34,708 nucleotides of DNA, taken from positions 1-34,708 of the IMG/VR virus record IMGVR_UViG_3300036045_000518, one strand, 5' to 3'. A model generated the notes under the pieces. That model searched no databases and was not told the DNA's origin. It saw only the letters and a list, made by a program, of their open reading frames with translations. The stretch comes from a virus. Both the position numbers and the translations under genes were made by a program. Positions 6,514 through 12,625 of the stretch are shown piece by piece (within the stretch, counting starts at the first letter, position 1; the number at the start of each line of letters is the position of its first letter).

Positions 6514-6834
6514 ATGCCATCGTCCAACTCACCCGAGGATTTCGGCCGCGACATCTGGCGCACCCTCCGGGGCGGCCAGCGCGTGCTGCTCGGCACGGTT
6601 CGCACCGTGCGCCCGTACCCTGCCGAAGAGGGCAACCAGAAAGCCTTCGAGGCGCGGATGAATTTGATGGCCGATCGCCTGCTCGAAGACCCGGTGGTCG
6701 ACTCGGTCGATACCGATTACGAGCGTAAGCACGGCCGCGTGGTGCTCTGCACGATCACCGTGCGCTACGTCGCCGAGAGTGCGCCTGAGACGGCGCGCGC
6801 GGCATTCGGCGCGTTCGGCCTGGCTGCTGCCTAG
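6514..6834 (+). CDS. Hypothetical protein, 106 aa, between two terminators
   Basis: Not recognised. The ATG at 6514 follows a modest CGGGAA. The sequence is soluble with an amphipathic N-terminal helix (DFGRDIWRTLRGGQRVLLGTV), a central helix (AFEARMNLMADRLLEDPVV) and a beta strand (RVVLCTITVRYVAE). It shows no HTH or zinc motif. It lies alone between two rightward intrinsic terminators (6458-6489 and 6894-6935), immediately upstream of the lysis and structural operon. That placement would suit a gene tied to the late switch, but nothing in the sequence identifies an antiterminator. Confidence 0.7.
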   Translation: MPSSNSPEDFGRDIWRTLRGGQRVLLGTVRTVRPYPAEEGNQKAFEARMNLMADRLLEDPVVDSVDTDYERKHGRVVLCTITVRYVAESAPETARAAFGAFGLAAA

Positions 6835-6893
6835 TTTCGCGTTCTGAGTTCCAACCTGGCGCTCGTGTGCGCCGCCCAGCAGTGATGACACGC

Positions 6894-6935
6894 GGGCGGT
6901 TCTGGTCTCCTCGTGAGGCCGGAGCCGCCCTTTTT
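6894..6935 (+). terminator. Intrinsic terminator before the late operon
   Basis: GGGCGG (6894-6899) pairs with CCGCCC (6925-6930), with further pairing inside, and TTTTT follows at 6931-6935. It ends transcription of the 6514-6834 gene or regulates read-through into the late operon. From 6936 to 7015 I see a small CCTGGT/ACCAGG dyad but no convincing promoter. Confidence 0.78.
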
Positions 6936-7015
6936 GTTTGCCCACGCGGCCGGCGCCGGCGACCTGGTTCTCCACCAGGGAACACTTCCGCCGGCGCTGC
7001 GCCCGCATTACGCCT

Positions 7016-7228
7016 ATGACGCTCAACACGGACACTGCTGCAACCGTCGCTGCCCTCATGGCTCGTGTGGGCGAGTTCAACGTCCGCCTCGCCGACAACG
7101 AGGACGCCGTGACGCTCGTGACCCGCAAGCTCGATCGCGTGGCTATTGCGCTGGTGCTGAGTGGCGTCAACTTTCTGCTCTTGCTGATCTTCGTCGGTGC
7201 CGTCGCCGTCGCTGCGCTGGTGAACTGA
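7016..7228 (+). CDS. XhlA/holin-like membrane protein, 70 aa
   Basis: The architecture is that of the XhlA (hemolysin) group of lysis proteins: an N-terminal amphipathic heptad-like helix (about residues 5-42; VAALMARVGEFNVRLADNEDAVTLVTRKL in pieces) and one hydrophobic C-terminal segment (about 45-69). It ends in a stop that shares one base with the endolysin ATG, so lysis genes are coupled. It probably inserts in the cytoplasmic membrane and helps release or activate the endolysin. The ATG at 7016 lacks a strong ribosome binding site. The call rests on architecture and neighbourhood rather than sequence identity. Confidence 0.65.
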   Translation: MTLNTDTAATVAALMARVGEFNVRLADNEDAVTLVTRKLDRVAIALVLSGVNFLLLLIFVGAVAVAALVN

Positions 7229-7872
7229 TGCGCCTCTCCGGCCTCCAGATCGATGAGTTCCGCGACGTGCTGGCTGAAGCAACCAAGCAACAGCGCCGGC
7301 GCGATGCGACGACCCCGCCACTCCGCGATGGCCTGCCACGCTACGCCACCCTGCACTACTCGGGCGTCCCGGCTGGCACGTACGCCGATCGGCGCGAAAG
7401 TCTGGAGCGGGCGCGCGTGATTGCCGAGGCGCGGCATCACCTCACGAAAAACTGGGGAACGCTGGCCAGGCCGATCTACGCCGATCGCTACATGTACGAC
7501 TTCTGCGTGCTGGCCTCGGGCACCATTCTCCGCACCGGTGCAGATCACGAACTCTGGCACTGCCGCAACACCTACGGCAACGCGGTGAGCTGGAGTGTGC
7601 ATGTGCTCTGTGACGAAGGCCAGGATCTGACCGGCCCGCAGCGCGTGAGCTTGTTCGCACTCTTCGATGCGCTGCGCCACGAGTCTGGCTTTGGACGCGA
7701 CGCCGTGGTTGGCCACTGTGAGTGGCCACGCTATACCGGCGAGGCCGAACCAGTACGCCGCGCCCTCCCCGTACCGCTACCCACCTACCGCCCGCAGCTC
7801 GGGCAGTCCGCCTGTCCCGGCAAGCGGCTGCACGCGCACCTGGCGGCCTATCGCGCGCTGAGGGATCTGTGA
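7228..7872 (+). CDS. N-acetylmuramoyl-L-alanine amidase endolysin, 214 aa
   Basis: The sequence fits the zinc-dependent Amidase_2/PGRP fold. His43 (TLHYSG) and His163 (VVGHCEWP), with Cys196 in the SACPGKRL segment, are the expected zinc ligands. A central NTYGNAVSWSVHVLCDEG stretch corresponds to the conserved strand and loop after the first ligand. The enzyme would cut the bond between N-acetylmuramic acid and the stem peptide, opening the wall for release. There is no signal peptide, so it needs a holin, consistent with the membrane protein just upstream. No separate wall-binding domain is visible. Junctions are one-base (start) and four-base (GTGA, stop) overlaps. Confidence 0.88.
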   Translation: MRLSGLQIDEFRDVLAEATKQQRRRDATTPPLRDGLPRYATLHYSGVPAGTYADRRESLERARVIAEARHHLTKNWGTLARPIYADRYMYDFCVLASGTILRTGADHELWHCRNTYGNAVSWSVHVLCDEGQDLTGPQRVSLFALFDALRHESGFGRDAVVGHCEWPRYTGEAEPVRRALPVPLPTYRPQLGQSACPGKRLHAHLAAYRALRDL

Positions 7873-8069
7873 CCCCTGAGTACCTCCAGGAGGCGGTGCA
7901 GCAAGCCCACAAGCGCTTGACGATTCAGAGCGAGACGATGGGCACGCTGCTCGTGCTGTACGAAGCGCAGCGCAGCGAACTGGCGCAGGTTCGGGCGAAA
8001 CTCGCCGCGCTCGAAGCGCGCATCGTCCTGAACGAGCAGCCGCTCATGACCCGGTTGCGACTCAAGTGA
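7869..8069 (+). CDS. Small coiled-coil protein, 66 aa
   Basis: It starts at GTG 7869, overlapping the endolysin stop by four bases (GTGA). The whole protein is one long heptad-patterned helix (LLVLYEAQRSELAQVRAKLAALEARIVL), with no membrane segment or cysteine. Its position inside the lysis cassette suggests a lysis accessory, such as a spanin-like or holin-regulating factor. It lacks a signal sequence, so it would act from the cytoplasm. No family is recognised. Confidence 0.7.
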   Translation: MTPEYLQEAVQQAHKRLTIQSETMGTLLVLYEAQRSELAQVRAKLAALEARIVLNEQPLMTRLRLK

Positions 8070-8257
8070 GTCACACGCCAACACCGGAAACGCCGCAGGA
8101 GGTGCAGGTTGCGCCGGCGCGGTGCCCGTGCTGCGGCTGGTGGTTCGTGGCGCGCCTGGAGCGCTGGGATGACCGCTGGTATCTCGACTGCCCGCTCGAC
8201 GGCCAGCAGCGCTGGAAGGCGCACGCGCCGGGCGGGCATACGCAGGAGCGAAGCTGA
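8066..8257 (+). CDS. Small zinc-ribbon protein, 63 aa
   Basis: It starts at GTG 8066, overlapping the preceding stop by four bases. A C-P-C-C motif near residue 20 followed by a single cysteine (LDCPLDG) about 20 residues later suggests a zinc knuckle or a one-sided ribbon with aromatic surroundings (GWWFVARLERWDDRWYL). Function is unknown. It lies between the coiled-coil gene and a tiny membrane gene and is joined to both by overlaps, so it is co-translated with the lysis cassette. Confidence 0.65.
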   Translation: MSHTPTPETPQEVQVAPARCPCCGWWFVARLERWDDRWYLDCPLDGQQRWKAHAPGGHTQERS

Positions 8258-8379
8258 TGGACGAGCAACCCACGCTTGAGCTTCCTGACGACGGCAGCGG
8301 CTGTGTCATCGGCACGCTCGTTGGGCTGGCGCTGATGCTGCTCGGGTTCGCCCTGCTCTGGTTCTTTGTGCTGCGTTAG
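8257..8379 (+). CDS. Tiny single-pass membrane protein, 40 aa
   Basis: The ATG at 8257 shares a base with the previous stop (TGATG), and a TAG closes the frame at 8377-8379. The first 15 residues are acidic and polar. Residues 16-39 form one hydrophobic helix (CVIGTLVGLALMLLGFALLWFFVL) ending in Arg40. A short acidic N-terminus with a single helix in a lysis cassette fits a small holin or antiholin. Too little sequence exists to decide. A gap of only nine bases separates it from the fibre gene. Confidence 0.65.
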   Translation: MDEQPTLELPDDGSGCVIGTLVGLALMLLGFALLWFFVLR

Positions 8380-8388
8380 GAGCCTCTC

Positions 8389-8793
8389 ATGGCCGCACTC
8401 TCGGACTATCTCGAAAACGCCCTCATCAACCACCTTTTCCGGAACACCGACTACGCCCGCCCGGCGAACATCTATGTCGCTCTGTACACCGCCGCCCCGT
8501 CTGATTCGGGTGGTGGCACCGAGGTCAGTGGCGGCAGCTACGCCCGCCAGGCGATCGCGACCGGCGCATCAAGCGGCTGGACTGCGGCCTCGGGCGGCGC
8601 GACCGAGAACAGCGCCACACTGACGTTCCCGACCGCGACGGCTTCGTGGGGCACGATTACCCACATCGGCCTGTTCGATGCGTCGAGCGGCGGCAACCTA
8701 CTTTTCCACGGCGCACTGACCGCGTCCAAGACGATTGGCTCGGGCGATATCTTCCGCTTCAACGCCGGAGACCTGGACGTCAGCCTGACCTAG
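8389..8793 (+). CDS. Phage tail-fibre family protein, 134 aa
   Basis: This matches a common small phage family usually annotated as tail fibre protein: an LSDYLENALINHLFRNT opening, the NIYVALYTAAPSDSGGGTEVSGGSYARQ signature, then Gly/Ser/Thr-rich beta strands (THIGLFDASSGGNLLFHGAL) and a closing FRFNAGDLDVSLT. Members are virion proteins near host-recognition genes. TAGGAG lies eight bases before ATG 8389. It precedes the long repeat fibre by 17 bases and is probably part of the same receptor-binding module. Confidence 0.8.
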   Translation: MAALSDYLENALINHLFRNTDYARPANIYVALYTAAPSDSGGGTEVSGGSYARQAIATGASSGWTAASGGATENSATLTFPTATASWGTITHIGLFDASSGGNLLFHGALTASKTIGSGDIFRFNAGDLDVSLT

Positions 8794-8810
8794 CCTGAGA
8801 GGCAGCCAGG

Positions 8811-10508
8811 ATGGCCGTTGCATACCGATCGTCGAGCACATACCAGTCGTTTGGGAACACGGGCCAGAGCATGGCTCCGCCCTCCGGCCTGGCAGACGGC
8901 GATATTCTCCTGTATATCATTTACAAGGAGAACACCAACGCCGTCAGCTGGCCAAGTGGCTTTACCCAGATCCTGAACGCAACCTCCGGAAGTAACGCCT
9001 GGACACTCTCCGTCGCCTGGAAACGCGCGGCATCCGAAAGCGGGAACTACGCCCCGTCTTGGACGGGATCGACGTACACGGACGGCATTCTGGCGGCCTA
9101 CTCTGGCTGTGTCACGAGTGGTAGTCCGATCGATGCGTCAGGGATTGCCGCGAACGGCAGCCAGAACGGCATCGTCGACTGCCCCTCGATCACGACGCTT
9201 TCGGCGAACGCGATGGTCGTCGCCGTTGCTGCCTGTTTCATGCCACTCGACACGGGAGTTGTGGCCCCGAGCGGCATGACCAAGCGCACGCAGCGCGAAA
9301 CGCTCGGACTAGCAGATGTGATCCAGGCGAGCGCCGGATCGAGCGGATCGAAACAGTGGACTTCGACCGGTCAGAACGACCAGACGATCGGTGCGACGAT
9401 CGCGCTAACCGAGGCCAGTAGCGGCACAACCCACGACGGCGCGGCGGCGCTGAGTGGCGCAGGCAGCCTTACCGCTGCCGGTACCGCACTCCGGCCCGCT
9501 GCGGCGGCGCTCTCTGGCGCAGGCAGCCTTACCGCTGCTGGCCAGACCGTTGCACAGGGCCAGGCCGCACTCACAGGCACAGGAAGCCTCTCGGGTGCTG
9601 GCCAATCGATTGCACAGGCGCAAGCCGCGCTCGCTGGCGCAGGCAGCCTCTCCGCAAGCGCGACGGTCATTCGCGCCGGCGCAGCGGCACTCAGTGCTGC
9701 AGGAAGCCTTGCTGGCGCTGGCCAGGCCATTCGGCCCGCTGCGGCTGCCCTCACGGGTGCCGGAAGCATCGCGGGTGCTGGCCAGGTCGTCGCAGCCGGT
9801 ACCGCCTCGCTCGGTGGCGCTGGGAGCCTTACAGCGGCTGGAGAGGCCGTTCGCACGGGCGCAGCGTCCCTCACGGGCGCTGGGAGCGTTGCAGGGGCCG
9901 GCCAGGCGGTTGCACAGGGTCAGGCAGCCCTCCAGGGCGCTGGAAGTCTCACCGCGAGCGGTGAAGTTGTTCGCACTGGCGCAGTCTCCCTCCAAGGTGT
10001 TGGAAGCCTTGCAGCGGCCGGAGCGGCCATTAGACAGGGCCAGGCAGCCCTCCAGGGCGCTGGGAGCCTGTCAGGCGCTGCGACTGTCACGGGCCTGGTC
10101 GACGGCGCTTCGGCGCTCGCTGGTGCAGGAAGCCTTTCGGCGAGTGCGACGGTTATTCGCGCCGCTTCTGCTGCCCTCACTGGCCAGGCTGACCTGGTCG
10201 CTGCGGGCACGCGGATTGCCGAGGGCGCAGCTGCCCTTGTCGGAAGCGGCGGTGTTGCAGCTACCGCAACAGGGATTCGCCATGGTGCTGCAGCACTCGC
10301 CGGTGCCGCCCAGTTCGCAGCAAGCGGCTCGCTCGTCGCTGCTGGCACGGCAGCCCTTGCCGGAAGTAGCGCGCTCACCGGAAGCGCCGAGGTTGCGGCA
10401 CTCACGAGCGATCCCGATCTGGTGGTTGTGGCTCGGCGCGCACTGACTCTCACACCCGAGCGCCCGTATTCGATTGCTGCCTCCCGCGCCTACACGGTCA
10501 CACGATGA
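8811..10508 (+). CDS. Long repeat-containing tail fibre protein, 565 aa
   Basis: Residues 1-205 form a beta-rich domain with the look of a virion jelly-roll or tail-surface domain (GLADGDILLYIIYKE, SGFTQILNATSG, ILAAYSGCVTSGSPID). Residues 211 to about 532 are about sixteen tandem units of roughly 20 residues with consensus AALxGAGSLxAxGxxIxxG. Only one unit is longer. Such Ala/Gly-rich repeats with regularly spaced hydrophobics suggest a beta-solenoid or a trimeric fibre shaft. The last 30 residues are a short capping segment. It overlaps the downstream adaptor gene by four bases (ATGA). It probably projects from the virion to bind the host or span a distance, and repeat number could vary by recombination. 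Confidence 0.8.
   Translation: MAVAYRSSSTYQSFGNTGQSMAPPSGLADGDILLYIIYKENTNAVSWPSGFTQILNATSGSNAWTLSVAWKRAASESGNYAPSWTGSTYTDGILAAYSGCVTSGSPIDASGIAANGSQNGIVDCPSITTLSANAMVVAVAACFMPLDTGVVAPSGMTKRTQRETLGLADVIQASAGSSGSKQWTSTGQNDQTIGATIALTEASSGTTHDGAAALSGAGSLTAAGTALRPAAAALSGAGSLTAAGQTVAQGQAALTGTGSLSGAGQSIAQAQAALAGAGSLSASATVIRAGAAALSAAGSLAGAGQAIRPAAAALTGAGSIAGAGQVVAAGTASLGGAGSLTAAGEAVRTGAASLTGAGSVAGAGQAVAQGQAALQGAGSLTASGEVVRTGAVSLQGVGSLAAAGAAIRQGQAALQGAGSLSGAATVTGLVDGASALAGAGSLSASATVIRAASAALTGQADLVAAGTRIAEGAAALVGSGGVAATATGIRHGAAALAGAAQFAASGSLVAAGTAALAGSSALTGSAEVAALTSDPDLVVVARRALTLTPERPYSIAASRAYTVTR
9441..10407 (+). repeat. 60-bp tandem repeat array inside the fibre gene
   Basis: About sixteen in-frame 60-bp units. 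Many share DNA strings such as GGCGCAGGCAGCCT and GCTGGCCAGGC at matching offsets, so similarity exists at the DNA level as well as in protein. Neighbouring units differ enough to suggest old duplications, with a few near-identical pairs at the start. Because the unit length is a multiple of three and lacks stops, several other frames are also open. Confidence 0.88.
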
Positions 10509-10768
10509 GCGAGCGGTTCCGTTTCTACAAACATCGCCGCGCCAAGCGCGTGTTCACCGTCAAGTGGGGTGCATCGCCGGCGCTCTCCAGCGCGACCTGG
10601 GCGAGTTCGCCCGACGGTCTCACGATCGCGGCCACGTCGATCAACGCCGGCGACGCACTGGCCCGACTTGAGGGCGGCACAGAGGGCACGCGCTATACCG
10701 TCGAGTGTGATGCGACCTTCGCCGATGGACAGACCGACGTGGAAACCTTCGACGTGGTGGTCACTTGA
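10505..10768 (+). CDS. Phage fibre-tail adaptor-like Ig-fold protein, 87 aa
   Basis: The short sequence has the layout of the small 'fibre-tail adaptor' group: an N-terminal basic strand (FYKHRRAKRVFTVKWG), LSSATWASSPDGLTIAATSI, then a paired strand ending RYTVECDATFADGQTDVETFDVVV. This is an immunoglobulin-like beta sandwich lacking cysteine bridges. It would bridge the fibre to the tail. It overlaps the fibre stop by four bases, and the terminase genes begin 38 bases further on. Confidence 0.7.
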   Translation: MSERFRFYKHRRAKRVFTVKWGASPALSSATWASSPDGLTIAATSINAGDALARLEGGTEGTRYTVECDATFADGQTDVETFDVVVT

Positions 10769-10806
10769 AAACTTGAATTCGCTCGCATTTTCTGTGAGTT
10801 CCCACG

Positions 10807-11217
10807 ATGGCCAACAGTCACGGCGGCGCGCGGCCCGGCGCTGGGCGCCCGCGTACCAGCGAGGTGTTCGAGAGCGAGATCGCGGCCGCTAAGAAGCGCA
10901 TCGCGGATCGTCTTCCCGAACTCATCGACGCCCAAGTGGACCTGGCGCTCGGCGTCACGGTTCACGAGGTGGACGAGGAAACGGGCGGCGTCCGGGTGTA
11001 CACGCGGCCGCCCTGCTGGCGGAGCGCGCAGTACCTCACGAACCGCATCATGGGCACGCCGACGCAGCATACCGAGATTACGGGCGCCGACGGCGCACCC
11101 CTGACGGAGTCCCTCAGTGACGACGAGCGCGCTGCGCGCATCCTGGCCATCCTTGAGCGCGCGCGACCGAGCGGAGCTGGACTACCTGCTGACGAGCAGT
11201 CCGGGAACACTCCGTGA
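10807..11217 (+). CDS. terS: Terminase small subunit-like protein, 136 aa
   Basis: The N-terminus carries the GGARPGAGRP signature seen in many small terminase subunits and related phage DNA-binding proteins. It is followed by a helical region (EIAAAKKRIADRLPELIDAQVDLALG) suited to oligomerisation, and an acidic C-terminus. It would recognise the packaging site and feed DNA to the large subunit directly downstream. The large-subunit start lies 101 bases inside this gene in another frame, an unusually long overlap. The start ATG 10807 has no good ribosome binding site. Confidence 0.72.
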   Translation: MANSHGGARPGAGRPRTSEVFESEIAAAKKRIADRLPELIDAQVDLALGVTVHEVDEETGGVRVYTRPPCWRSAQYLTNRIMGTPTQHTEITGADGAPLTESLSDDERAARILAILERARPSGAGLPADEQSGNTP

Positions 11218-12625
11218 CCACCCCGATCTCTATGCCGACCTAGTCCTCGGTGTGCGCTGGTGGCACAAACAGCAGGAGATCGCCCGCAGCCTTACCACTC
11301 CACCGTACCGCACGCTCGTCAAAGCGTGCCACAACGTCGGCAAAACCTACCTCGGCGGCGGGCTCGTCAACTGGTGGTTCGACACGCACCCGGAGAGCAT
11401 CGCGCTCACGACGGCACCGACCGATCGGCAGGTACGGGATCTCCTCTGGAAGGAAGTGCGGGTGCAGCGCGGCGGGCGTGGCGGCTTCGTCGGCCCGAAG
11501 ATCCCGAGGCTTGAGGCGGCACCGAATCACTTCGCGCACGGCTTTACCGCCGCCGATGGCGATAGTTTCCAGGGCCACCATGCCCGGCACCTGATGCTGC
11601 TGTTCGATGAGGCGGTGGGCGTCGATCCGGTGTTCTGGGAAACCGGCGAGTCCATGTTCACCGGCGAGGGCCACGCCTGGCTCGCGATCTTCAACCCGAC
11701 CGATACGAGCAGCCAGGCCTACCAGGAAGAGCTGCTCGGCGGCTGGCACGTCATCAGCCTCTCGGTACTCGAACACCCGAACATCGCCGCTGAGCTTGCC
11801 GGGCTGCCTCCGCCGTTCCCATCGGCGATCCGCCTGGCCCGCGTCGATACGCTCATCCGCAAATGGTGTCGTCCGCTCGACGCCGTGGCACCAAAGCTGG
11901 CCACCGATATTGAATGGCCACCGAAATCCGGCGCGTGGTTTCGCCCCGGCCCGATCGCCGAAGCGCGCCTGCTCGGGCGCTGGCCCTCACAGGCCACCAA
12001 CAACGTCTGGAGTGATGGTGCCTGGCAGGAAGCGGAACTCCGGCTTCTGCCCGAGCCTGACGAGCCGATCGAGATCGGCTGTGATGTCGCCCGCTTCGGG
12101 GACGACTTCACCGCGATCCACGTCCGGCGTGGCCCGGTCTCACTCCATCACGAGAGCGCAAACGGCTGGAGCACAACCGAAACCGCCGGGCGGCTGAAGC
12201 AGCTTGCACAGCACTGGGGGCCACTCACGAAGCAAGAGCCCACCCAGGTGCTGATCAAGGTCGATGACGACGGTGTGGGCGGCGGCGTGACCGACCAGGC
12301 AGGCGACTACCGCTTTGTCGGCTGCTCTGGCAACGCGAGAGCCTACGACAGCGAAGGCTACCCAAACCGGCGCAGCGAAGTCTGGTTCGCGGTCGCCGAG
12401 CGCGCGCTCGATGGCCGCCTCTCCCTCGCCCGGCTCGACGAGGCGACGCGGCGGGATCTGCGACGGCAGGCGATGGCACCGACGTGGAAATTAGACAGCG
12501 ACGGCCGGCGCGTGGTGGAGCCCAAGGACGCCACCAAGAAGCGCATCAAGCGCAGCCCGGACGATATGGACGCCCTGAATCTGGCCTACGCCCCCGCGAT
12601 GAGCGGCCTCCTGGATTTCGCATGA
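11117..12625 (+). CDS. terL: Terminase large subunit, 502 aa
   Basis: This is the DNA-packaging motor and nuclease. The Walker A-type P-loop is CHNVGKT (residues 71-77) with Walker B LMLLFDEA (159-166), whose Glu is the catalytic base. The C-terminal RNase H-like nuclease shows EIGCDVARFGDD near residue 320, an Asp cluster (VDDDGVGGG) near 383 and the late acidic motif SPDDMDALNLAYA near 480. The start is GTG 11117, supported by GGAG seven bases upstream. This overlaps the small subunit by 101 bases. A TTG further in would shorten the overlap but lacks a site. The stop overlaps the portal ATG by four bases. Confidence 0.93.
   Translation: MTTSALRASWPSLSARDRAELDYLLTSSPGTLRDHPDLYADLVLGVRWWHKQQEIARSLTTPPYRTLVKACHNVGKTYLGGGLVNWWFDTHPESIALTTAPTDRQVRDLLWKEVRVQRGGRGGFVGPKIPRLEAAPNHFAHGFTAADGDSFQGHHARHLMLLFDEAVGVDPVFWETGESMFTGEGHAWLAIFNPTDTSSQAYQEELLGGWHVISLSVLEHPNIAAELAGLPPPFPSAIRLARVDTLIRKWCRPLDAVAPKLATDIEWPPKSGAWFRPGPIAEARLLGRWPSQATNNVWSDGAWQEAELRLLPEPDEPIEIGCDVARFGDDFTAIHVRRGPVSLHHESANGWSTTETAGRLKQLAQHWGPLTKQEPTQVLIKVDDDGVGGGVTDQAGDYRFVGCSGNARAYDSEGYPNRRSEVWFAVAERALDGRLSLARLDEATRRDLRRQAMAPTWKLDSDGRRVVEPKDATKKRIKRSPDDMDALNLAYAPAMSGLLDFA

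Noticed and set aside
6529-7716. A 395-residue leftward open frame
   Set aside because: It runs across a terminator and antisense to the endolysin, whose zinc ligands are recognisable.
9441-10407. CRISPR array
   Set aside because: The 60-bp periodicity comes from a coding repeat. There are no identical 25-40-bp repeats separated by unique spacers, and no cas genes.
9454-10446. A 330-residue rightward open frame within the fibre repeat
   Set aside because: It is a by-product of the stop-free 60-bp repeat. The predicted protein is Arg/Leu/Pro-rich with no fold-like pattern, and no ribosome site precedes it. Leftward frames at 9371-9995 and 9920-10453 are rejected for the same reason.
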